Source: Ruminococcaceae bacterium UBA6855 (GTDB lineage: Bacteria > Bacillota > Clostridia > Oscillospirales > Acutalibacteraceae). From it: a DNA stretch of 26,203 nt. A program made the position numbers and the translations under genes. The notes beneath the pieces are model-generated. The model made no database searches and had not been told where the DNA came from. It was given only the letters and a program-made list of their open reading frames with translations. This document shows, piece by piece, positions 14,572 to 20,509 of this stretch. The stretch spans positions 27,725 through 53,927 of the forward strand of contig DKDF01000101.1 of assembly GCA_002451755.1 (NCBI GenBank), read 5' to 3'. Numbering within the stretch: the stretch's first letter is position 1; every line of letters starts with the position of its first letter.

Positions 14572-15108
14572 TCACTCCCCCTGTTCTGCAGCGGGCTTTT
14601 TCTTTCTGTGGATAACGAACCTGTTGAGCGGATATGTCCAGAGAGTCGGCACGGTCATGACGACGACCTTTGTCAGCAGCTCGATGAGCGCGTTGCTGCG
14701 GCCGCTGTTCTTGATGAGCGTGCCGAGGAATGCGCCGAACCAGGTGTTGAAAATAATAGTACAAACGACCATTATCGCATACAAAACGGTCGAGAGCAGC
14801 GGATTCGCGTCCGCCTTGAAAGTTATCTTTCTGTTCATGACAAAAGCTATCGCGTAGCCGACGACGGTCGAGATGAAATACGAATACATATAGCCCTTAT
14901 ACTCGACGCCGAGAAACGCGAGAACGGGGCTGTCCGTCACAGGGACATCGTTGAGGGACTTGAACACGACATACTGGAGCAGAGCGAACACGCCGAGCTC
15001 TATCAGCGACGAGGATGCGCCTGCAAAAGTGAATTTTATGAATTTCCATATCTCTGCGTGCTTTTCGAAAAAGCTTCCGCCCTTCTCGGCGGCATTGGTT
15101 TCTTTCAT
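14572..15108 (-). CDS. GtrA family membrane protein
   Basis: A 178-residue protein with four membrane segments: FIKFTFAGASSSLIELGVF, the segment around YFISTVVGYAIAFVMNRKITF, one around STVLYAIMVVCTIIF, and LLTKVVVMTVPTLWTYPLNRF. The FAGASSS, GYAIAFVMNRKITF and PLNRFVI motifs are typical of GtrA. These proteins help move polyprenyl-phosphate-linked sugars (such as bactoprenol-glucose) across the membrane for cell-surface polysaccharide modification. Length is somewhat above the usual 120-150 residues because of a longer first loop. The ATG has no strong ribosome site. The downstream metallophosphoesterase is translationally coupled; no glycosyltransferase is encoded nearby. Upstream (15109-15271) I see only a weak promoter candidate. 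Confidence 0.88.
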   Translation of the reverse strand: MKETNAAEKGGSFFEKHAEIWKFIKFTFAGASSSLIELGVFALLQYVVFKSLNDVPVTDSPVLAFLGVEYKGYMYSYFISTVVGYAIAFVMNRKITFKADANPLLSTVLYAIMVVCTIIFNTWFGAFLGTLIKNSGRSNALIELLTKVVVMTVPTLWTYPLNRFVIHRKKKPAAEQGE

Positions 15109-15271
15109 GACTTTATTTGCCGGGCGCGTGCGTTTTCGTTGTTTTATATGCCCGGTTTCTCCCTTCCGTTATCAGTTTAACCCGTAGGAAGCCGAAGCAT
15201 CAACCGACTTTTGGTAAAGCGAAAGTAAAATCTGTGTAAACAGCTCCGCTGCGCGCCCGCACAAAACAGCA

Positions 15272-15311
15272 AAAAGCCACAACCCACTTTGAAGAGTGAA
15301 TTATGGCTTTT
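15272..15311 (-). terminator. Intrinsic terminator after serS
   Basis: A long stem of about 17 base pairs including several G.U pairs (outer AAAAGCCA/TGGCTTTT), 6-base loop, and a U-rich 3' side on the - strand. Confidence 0.85.
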
Positions 15312-15331
15312 GATTTTATATGCTGTTATTC

Positions 15332-16612
15332 TCAGCCGCCTATCTTTTCCTTGCCGCCCATATACGGTCTGAGGGCTTCGGGGATATTGACGCTGCCGTC
15401 GGCATTCAGGTTGTTTTCGAGGAACGCTATGAGCATTCTCGGCGGGGCAACAACGGTGTTGTTGAGCGTATGGGCAAAGTGCTTGCCGTCCTTGCCGTTG
15501 ATGCGTATTTTCAGCCTGCGCGCCTGTGCGTCGCCGAGGTTAGAGCAGGAGCCGACCTCGAAATACTTCTTCTGTCTGGGCGACCACGCCTCGACATCTA
15601 TAGACTTGACCTTGAGATCCGCAAGGTCACCAGAGCAGCACTCGAGAGTGCGCACCGGGATATCGAGAGTGCGGAAGAAATCGACCGTGTTCTGCCAGAG
15701 CTTGTCGAACCACATCTTGCTGTCCTTCGGCTCGCAGACGACTATCATCTCCTGCTTCTCGAACTGGTGGATGCGGTAAACGCCGCGCTCCTCTATGCCG
15801 TGAGCGCCCTTCTCCTTGCGGAAGCAGGGGGAGTAGCTCGTGAGGGTCAGGGGCAGAGTCTCGGGCTGGATTATTGTATCAATAAACTTGCCTATCATCG
15901 AATGCTCGCTCGTGCCGATGAGATAGAGATCCTCGCCCTCGATTTTATACATCATCGCGTCCATCTCGGCGAAGCTCATAACGCCTGTGACGACATCGCT
16001 TCTTATCATAAACGGCGGCACGCAATAGGTAAAGCCGCGGTCGATCATGAAGTCGCGCGCATATGAAATAACTGCCGAATGAAGTCTGGCGATATCGCCC
16101 ATGAGATAATAGAAGCCGTTGCCCGCAACTTTTCTTGCGGAGTCGAGGTCGATGCCGTTCATCTTCTCCATTATCTCTGTGTGATACGGAACCTCAAAAT
16201 CGGGCACTACGGGCTCGCCGAAGCGCTGAATTTCAACATTCTCGCTGTCGTCGCGTCCTATCGGCACACTCGGGTCGATGATGTTCGGGATGACCATCAT
16301 TATCTTCTTTATCTTCTCGCCGAGCTCCTCTTCGAGCTTCTCGAGTTCGGCAAGTCTCGCGGCGTTCGCGCTGACCTGAGCCTTCACTTCTTCCGCCTCG
16401 TCGCGCTTGCCCTGTGCCATGAGCGCGCCTATCTGCTTCGACAGGCGGTTGCGGCTGCCGCGCAGCTCGTCAGCCTCGCCCTTTGCGGCGCGGCTGAGCT
16501 TGTCGAGCTCAATGACCTCGTCGACGAGCGGAAGCTTCTGATCCTGAAACTTCTTTTTGATGTTTTCTTTGACTATTTCGGGGTTTTCTCTGACAAATCT
16601 GAGATCCAGCAT
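15332..16612 (-). CDS. serS: Serine--tRNA ligase
   Basis: A 426-residue class II aminoacyl-tRNA synthetase charging tRNA-Ser. The ATG (MLDLRFVRENPEIVK, the canonical SerRS start) follows GGAGG; the 12-residue longer frame is not needed. The N-terminal 110 residues form the tRNA-binding coiled coil (DELRGSRNRLSKQIG, EVKAQVSANAARLAELEKLE). The catalytic domain has LIGTSEHSMIG, motif 2 FRKEKGAHGIEERGVYRIHQ with the conserved Arg residues, FEVGSCSNLGDAQARR, and motif 3 HTLNNTVVAPPRMLIAFLEN. Motif 3 usually reads HTLNGSGLAVGR..., so the NNTVVAPPR version is divergent while keeping the key Arg. It is controlled by a T-box leader and ends in a strong terminator. Confidence 0.96.
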   Translation of the reverse strand: MLDLRFVRENPEIVKENIKKKFQDQKLPLVDEVIELDKLSRAAKGEADELRGSRNRLSKQIGALMAQGKRDEAEEVKAQVSANAARLAELEKLEEELGEKIKKIMMVIPNIIDPSVPIGRDDSENVEIQRFGEPVVPDFEVPYHTEIMEKMNGIDLDSARKVAGNGFYYLMGDIARLHSAVISYARDFMIDRGFTYCVPPFMIRSDVVTGVMSFAEMDAMMYKIEGEDLYLIGTSEHSMIGKFIDTIIQPETLPLTLTSYSPCFRKEKGAHGIEERGVYRIHQFEKQEMIVVCEPKDSKMWFDKLWQNTVDFFRTLDIPVRTLECCSGDLADLKVKSIDVEAWSPRQKKYFEVGSCSNLGDAQARRLKIRINGKDGKHFAHTLNNTVVAPPRMLIAFLENNLNADGSVNIPEALRPYMGGKEKIGG

Positions 16613-16639
16613 TTTATATCCTCCTGCATCATATTTAAT

Positions 16640-16861
16640 AAAAAACACCCTCAGAACGGCTCCCGCCGTCCCAAGGGTGCAATAAGCACGGTACCACCTT
16701 GTGTTTAACTCTCAGCCCATAACGCGGGCACGCGGCAGGACTCATCGCCCTGCGGCTCGAAAGCGGAATAGACCCTGCGGACGAAGGAAACTCGCAGCAA
16801 ACATTTCCCTCTCTGATCGTCCCGAAAAGATCTGTGTTCTTCGTCACAGCCTTTGTAATAT
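16640..16861 (-). ncRNA. T-box riboswitch controlling serS (specifier UCC, serine)
   Basis: The canonical T-box sequence AAGGTGGTACCGTGC is at 16700-16686 on the - strand, forming the antiterminator bulge that pairs with the uncharged tRNA end. Downstream is the competing terminator: CACCCT...AGGGTG (16646-16679) enclosing GGACGGC/GCCGTTC, then TTTTTT. Upstream, stem I carries the AGAGAG motif and a GGAAA/TTTCC distal stem with TGCGAG in its loop, as in other Firmicute T-boxes. The specifier position reads TCC at 16767-16765, a serine codon followed by GCTTTCGAG. Uncharged tRNA-Ser should turn serS on. Confidence 0.93.
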
Positions 16862-16867
16862 GGGATT

Positions 16868-16896
16868 ATTATACCCCGAAGAAAAATCAAAGTCAA
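16868..16896 (-). promoter_or_regulatory. Sigma-A promoter of the serS T-box transcript
   Basis: TTGACT, 17-base spacer, TATAAT. The -35 overlaps the last codons of the ECF S component gene. Confidence 0.88.
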
Positions 16897-17450
16897 GCCT
16901 GTTTTTGCACCTGTCTGCGCGGCAGGAGCTTCGCTTTGGCGAGCACTTTTACAAGTGTCGGGATTATAACGAGCTGGATAGCGAGACCCGGCAGGCAGGT
17001 GACGAACGACGCAGTCACCCAGGCGGAGAACGAATAGTTTCCGGCGGAGAAGATGAGGGCTTTGAGTATGCCCGAAACGACGCGCCCGGAGATGAGCGCG
17101 ACAACGAGGCTCGCATAGAGCGAGAGATATGTAGTCTTATACTTGAATGCGTACATCATAAGACCCGTCACCGCGCCGTAGACCGCGAGCTCCGCCATCA
17201 TCGACGGCAGGATAGCCATGGGCGGCATCTGGGTCAGGAGCGACGAGAGCAGGGGGCCGAGCAGACCGCATACGAGTCCGTACTGCCAGCCGCAGATAAG
17301 ACCGCACAGCAGCACCGGGATATGCATCGGCAGGAATATCGTTCCGGCGTTTTTGACCATATGGAACGCCATGGGCAGCACGATGCACAGCGCAACGCAC
17401 AGCGCGGTTATGACCATCTTTCTGATTCTCACTGAATTCTTGTTTGTCAT
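16893..17450 (-). CDS. ECF transporter S component, substrate unknown
   Basis: A 185-residue integral membrane protein with about six hydrophobic segments. Family features are TALCVALCIVLPMAFH near the N terminus and FLPMHIPVLLCGLICGWQYG followed by GLLGPLLSSLLTQMPP, typical of vitamin-binding S subunits of energy-coupling-factor importers. The S subunit works with shared EcfA/A'/T components that are encoded elsewhere. It may be a vitamin or nucleobase precursor carrier, but residues do not identify which. The ATG follows AAAGGACG; an upstream in-frame start inside the leader terminator is rejected. The leader contains a large terminator hairpin behind a consensus promoter, which implies ligand or tRNA-type attenuation. 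Confidence 0.85.
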   Translation of the reverse strand: MTNKNSVRIRKMVITALCVALCIVLPMAFHMVKNAGTIFLPMHIPVLLCGLICGWQYGLVCGLLGPLLSSLLTQMPPMAILPSMMAELAVYGAVTGLMMYAFKYKTTYLSLYASLVVALISGRVVSGILKALIFSAGNYSFSAWVTASFVTCLPGLAIQLVIIPTLVKVLAKAKLLPRRQVQKQA

Positions 17451-17464
17451 GGGGATCGTCCTTT

Positions 17465-17592
17465 CAAAAAACAAAAAGCGGGGGTACGGCACTCCCTTCT
17501 GGAAGTGCAGTTACCCTCGCGGCAATGTTTTCACAGTATTTTAAAAAAATCTTCGCTCTCTTCTGAAAGCCCGATCCCTTCATGAGATCGCG
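17465..17592 (-). promoter_or_regulatory. Attenuated leader of the ECF S gene, unclassified riboswitch candidate
   Basis: The 130-base leader starts with a CGATC/GATCG hairpin (17572-17590) and a GCTTTC/GAGAGC hairpin with loop AGAA (17555-17570), then an A/U-rich linker. It ends in a terminator: GCG/CGC, GGGTA/TACCC, GCACT/AGTGC and CC/GG nested stems (17478-17520), then TTTTTGTTTTTT, just before the ribosome binding site. I do not see the signature of TPP, FMN, cobalamin, THF, preQ1 or T-box RNAs. Confidence 0.7.
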
Positions 17593-17595
17593 ATT

Positions 17596-17623
17596 ATTAT
17601 ATCACATTTCAAGAGAAAATCAA
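17596..17623 (-). promoter_or_regulatory. Sigma-A promoter of the ECF S component leader
   Basis: TTGATT, 16-base spacer, TATAAT with extended TGA. It overlaps the stop codon of the DUF3842 gene. Confidence 0.8.
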
Positions 17624-18024
17624 GACTCTTTTCCGATTTCTTTCACGGCGGCCTGAACGAGCTTCGCCATCGGGATATCCCCGACGCCGACGACTATATT
17701 GTCGCAGTGGTTGACAGGGACTAGCACGCGCTTTGCGTCGCTCTGACCTATCGCCGCCGCCATCTTCGGCGTTATCTCGCCGAGCAGCGCGTCGGCTATG
17801 ACTATGCCGACGGGACCCGCTATGACATCCGCCTTGCGGCAGCCGACGCACACGGCGTTTTCGCCCGTCGCGGCGGCATCGGCGCCCGCCTTGAGCATGG
17901 CGGATGTCGCGATGCTGTTCGCGCCGACGGCAGTCACAAAGAAGTCCGGATATTCGCTTTTTATCCCGGAAACGAGCAGCTTGCCTATTCCGCCGCCCTG
18001 TCCGTCTATAACAAGTACGTTCAT
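17620..18024 (-). CDS. DUF3842 family protein
   Basis: A 134-residue soluble protein that opens MNVLVIDGQGGGIGKLLVSG, the diagnostic N terminus of DUF3842, resembling a nucleotide-binding Rossmann-type loop (GQGGGIGK). Other conserved segments are TAVGANSIATSAMLKAGAD, ATGENAVCVGCRKADVI, GPVGIVIADALLGEITP and VPVNHCDNIVVG. Cysteines in VGCRKAD and NHCDN could bind metal or be redox active. The family is widespread in Clostridia and has no known function. The ATG follows GGAGAG, 13 bases after the stop of the zinc-ribbon gene, so the two form an operon. No terminator is seen before the ECF promoter. Confidence 0.9.
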   Translation of the reverse strand: MNVLVIDGQGGGIGKLLVSGIKSEYPDFFVTAVGANSIATSAMLKAGADAAATGENAVCVGCRKADVIAGPVGIVIADALLGEITPKMAAAIGQSDAKRVLVPVNHCDNIVVGVGDIPMAKLVQAAVKEIGKES

Positions 18025-18037
18025 ATCAGTCTCTCCG

Positions 18038-18526
18038 TCAGTTCTTCACAGGCTCGAACATGTCCCCGTCAACGCCGCAGTTTTCGCAGCGGTCGGGTGC
18101 TGTGTCGCCCTCGATTTCAAAGCCGCATATCGAGCAGCGCATACGCGCGATACCGTCCTTCTGAGCCTTGAACAGCTCGGCGGGCGACTCGCACTTCGGG
18201 CACTTCTCGGGCGCGCTTTCGCTCTTTATCTTTAGTCCGCAGACCGTGCAGACCCATGTTCTTGTCAGCGCGGGACGGCGTTCTTCGATCAGCTCGCCGC
18301 CGACTCCGCAGTTCTCGCAGCGGTCGGGCGCAGTCCTGCCCTCGTGGACATGTCCGCATATCGTGCAGACGAATACAGGTTCTCTCTTCTCTTCCCTTGG
18401 CTCAGCGACGGGCTGTGAAAGCGACGCCGGAGCCGAGCAGTTCGGGCATTTATCCGCGGCCGCGTCAAATGTGCGTCCGCATACGGCGCAGTGTATCTTC
18501 GCGCCCGTATTTCCCTCTTTGCTCAC
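18038..18526 (-). CDS. Four-module zinc-ribbon (rubredoxin-like) protein
   Basis: A 162-residue protein that is almost entirely four CxxC...CxxC modules: Cys13/16/27/30, 54/57/70/73, 93/96/109/112 and 131/134/147/150. The last three have 12 residues between pairs and read CTICGHVHEGRTAPDRCENC, as in the short rubredoxin-like domains of rubrerythrin (CxxCGxxxxGxxxPxxCPxC); the first has 10 and looks like a plain zinc ribbon. They could hold iron for electron transfer or zinc for structure. I prefer the GTG start because CGGAGGG precedes it at 5 bases; the ATG at 18565 lies next to a hairpin and has no ribosome site. It is in an operon with DUF3842. Confidence 0.85.
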   Translation of the reverse strand: MSKEGNTGAKIHCAVCGRTFDAAADKCPNCSAPASLSQPVAEPREEKREPVFVCTICGHVHEGRTAPDRCENCGVGGELIEERRPALTRTWVCTVCGLKIKSESAPEKCPKCESPAELFKAQKDGIARMRCSICGFEIEGDTAPDRCENCGVDGDMFEPVKN

Positions 18527-18560
18527 CGAATCCCTCCGTTTTTTATGTTTTTTATTGTAC

Positions 18561-18577
18561 CGCATCTGATAGATGCG
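18561..18577. promoter_or_regulatory. Perfect palindrome in the zinc-ribbon gene leader
   Basis: CGCATCT-GAT-AGATGCG, a 7-base-pair dyad with a 3-base centre, 18-34 bases downstream of the -10 box. It may be an operator or an RNA hairpin. Confidence 0.4.
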
Positions 18578-18594
18578 CCACTCATGGTATCTCT

Positions 18595-18624
18595 ATTTTA
18601 TCATCCGATATGCTAAAAAGTCAA
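18595..18624 (-). promoter_or_regulatory. Sigma-A promoter for the zinc-ribbon/DUF3842 operon
   Basis: TTGACT, 18-base spacer, TAAAAT with extended TGA. Confidence 0.75.
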
Positions 18625-18625
18625 G

Positions 18626-18654
18626 TTGCACGAAAGACACGGATATGATAAAAT
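18626..18654 (+). promoter_or_regulatory. Sigma-A promoter for the M20 peptidase
   Basis: TTGCAC, 17-base spacer, TAAAAT with extended TGA. Its -35 box starts one base away from the divergent -35 box, so the two promoters cannot easily be occupied together. Confidence 0.72.
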
Positions 18655-18682
18655 GAGGGCAGAAAGAGAAAGGGTGAACGAT

Positions 18683-20134
18683 ATGGGACTTTATATACTT
18701 CTCGCCGTGCTCGCAGTTCTTGTTATAGTTCTTGTTATATTTATTTGTATACTGCTCATAAGAGCCGCGCTCGCTGCGAAAAAAGCCGAGCCGATAGGCG
18801 AAAGACCGGTATATACGACCGAGCAGGAGGATATCGAAAACGGCGAACGGCTGATGAAAATGATAAAATGTCAGACCGTATCGTCCCGCGAAATATATGA
18901 CGACACGGAGTTTGCGAAGCTGCGCGCGGCGGTAAAGGAGCTGTTTCCGCTGCTGCACGAGCGCGCCGAGATAAAATATTTCAGCGAGGACTGCTGGGTC
19001 TATAAAATTCCCGGGCGCGACGAGAGCCGGAACATACTGCTCATGTCGCATCACGATGTCGTCGCGGCGACTGGCGACTGGACTCACGAGAAGTTCGGCG
19101 AGATATCCGACGGAAAGATATGGGGGCGCGGCACGGTAGACACAAAGACTTCGCTCTTCGCGGAGCTCTCCGCAGTCGAAGAGCTGCTCGCCGAGGATTT
19201 TGAGCCGGCGTGCAGCTTATATATAGCCTCGGGACACAACGAAGAGATTTTCGGCGACGGCATACACGAAGCCGTGAAATATTTTGAAAAGCAGGGCATT
19301 GAATTTGAGCTTGCCATCGACGAGGGCGGCGGAGTCATCAGCGCGCCGATAGATGGGATAGACTGCAAGTGCGCGATGATAGCCGTTCACGAAAAGGGCT
19401 ACCACAGAATAAACGTCCGCGCCGTTCAGGGCGACTCCGAGGGGCTGACCCTCAGCGACAACCCCGTGACCCGCGTTTCAAAATTTATCGCCGAGGTTTC
19501 CGCGCTGAAGCTGACGATAAAAATGCCCGCTCAGGTGCGCGAGATGTTCACGGCGCTGCTGCCCTATATGAACTTCCCGCTGAGACTTATTTTCGCGAAT
19601 CTCCGGTGCTTTGAGCCGCTGCTGATAAAGCTCATGCCGAAGATAAACTCGCAGGCGGCGGCAATGCTCGGCACGACCTGCGTTTTCGGCAGCATTGAGT
19701 CAAAGAAAGGCAAGACCCCGCGCGACAACGAATGCTCGGCGAGCGCGCTGATAAGATATATCGACGAAGAGGATCTTGTCGGCGACATGGAGAAGATAAG
19801 AGAACTCGCGAAGAAATACGCGCTCGAAATAACCGAACCCGCCGACGGGCACGAGTTCCACCGACCGGCGGATACAAGCAGCAGAGCGTTCAAATATGTC
19901 TGCCGCTGCGCGAGAGATGTGTTCCCGCACGCCGCAGTTGCCCCGTTCGTCCTCGCCGCCGGGACCGACGCCCGCTGGATGAGCGATGTCTGCCCGTGCA
20001 CGCTGCGCTTTGCGCCGATCGACATAAATATGCAGCAGTTCAACAGCGTCCACAGCGTCGACGAAAACATCGACCTCTCCGCCATCGGCGCGGCGATAGA
20101 GTTCTACAAAGAGGTTCTGAGAAACTACAAATAA
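18683..20134 (+). CDS. Membrane-anchored M20 family metallopeptidase (CPS1/PM20D1-like)
   Basis: A 483-residue protein. The ATG follows AAAGGGTGA and begins with a single hydrophobic helix (about 3-31) followed by RAALAAKKAEP, so the catalytic domain is probably anchored at the membrane, most likely outside. M20 metal-ligand motifs are in order: His123/Asp125 in MSHHDVV, Asp153 in GRGTVDTK, Glu187/Glu188 in GHNEE, Asp213 in AIDEGGG, and a late His in FNSVHSVDENID after AAGTDARWM. Spacing and the GHNEE and IDEGGG forms resemble carboxypeptidase S and PM20D1 (N-acyl amino acid hydrolase). The lid/dimerisation domain lies around residues 235-370. Likely releases amino acids from small peptides or amides; the exact substrate is unknown. 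Confidence 0.93.
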   Translation: MGLYILLAVLAVLVIVLVIFICILLIRAALAAKKAEPIGERPVYTTEQEDIENGERLMKMIKCQTVSSREIYDDTEFAKLRAAVKELFPLLHERAEIKYFSEDCWVYKIPGRDESRNILLMSHHDVVAATGDWTHEKFGEISDGKIWGRGTVDTKTSLFAELSAVEELLAEDFEPACSLYIASGHNEEIFGDGIHEAVKYFEKQGIEFELAIDEGGGVISAPIDGIDCKCAMIAVHEKGYHRINVRAVQGDSEGLTLSDNPVTRVSKFIAEVSALKLTIKMPAQVREMFTALLPYMNFPLRLIFANLRCFEPLLIKLMPKINSQAAAMLGTTCVFGSIESKKGKTPRDNECSASALIRYIDEEDLVGDMEKIRELAKKYALEITEPADGHEFHRPADTSSRAFKYVCRCARDVFPHAAVAPFVLAAGTDARWMSDVCPCTLRFAPIDINMQQFNSVHSVDENIDLSAIGAAIEFYKEVLRNYK

Positions 20135-20145
20135 ATAATATTTCC

Positions 20146-20187
20146 GTGCCGCGGAGCGTAAAATCGCCCGGCGGCACTGATTTTTTT
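20146..20187 (+). terminator. Intrinsic terminator after the M20 peptidase
   Basis: GTGCCGC/GCGGCAC stem, large 18-base loop, then TGATTTTTTT. Confidence 0.75.
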
Positions 20188-20347
20188 CGTTTTGGCGGGT
20201 TTTCGCTCCCTACCATATATATTGTATGAATATTAATGCAAAACACCTGAATTTGTATATCTGCCGTGAGAGAATTGTATTTTGTAATTCAATTGATAAA
20301 TTTACCGAAATTTCAAATAAAAATTAGTTGAATATTACTAAAAAAAG
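20188..20347. other. AT-rich spacer upstream of the neuraminidase-like locus
   Basis: No gene. The 120 bases before the -35 box are strikingly A/T-rich compared with the rest of the window and contain phased A and T runs, consistent with an UP element that would strengthen the following promoter. Confidence 0.5.
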
Positions 20348-20377
20348 TTGACTTTTTCTGTCGAAACGATGTATAAT
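20348..20377 (+). promoter_or_regulatory. Strong sigma-A promoter of the neuraminidase-like locus
   Basis: TTGACT, 18-base spacer, TATAAT, preceded by A/T-rich DNA. The leader to the first start codon is about 125 bases. Confidence 0.85.
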
Positions 20378-20383
20378 AGCTAC

Positions 20384-20509
20384 GATATAAACGGTGGCTG
20401 CCGATCTCCATTACCGCTTATATGGCGCAGGTAATGAATATCCGCAGCCTCGAAACATCTAAAGGACCGGATAACCGGAAAAAATCGAGACCCTACGGAG
20501 ATTTGTGAA
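20384..20509 (+). ncRNA. Structured 5' leader of the neuraminidase-like gene
   Basis: Two nested structures can be read. The first is GGCTGC/GCAGCC (20396-20401, 20444-20449) enclosing CATTACC/GGTAATG (20409-20415, 20430-20436). The second is CTCGA/TCGAG (20449-20453, 20485-20489) enclosing CCGG-ATAA-CCGG. The ribosome site CGGAG (20496) follows directly. No U-run terminator is present, so any control would act on translation or RNA stability. I do not recognise a known riboswitch class. Confidence 0.55.

Noticed and set aside
20384..20509. Leader as a cyclic-di-GMP or other known riboswitch
   Set aside because: The conserved core motifs of GEMM, c-di-AMP, SAM, lysine and glycine classes were looked for and not seen.
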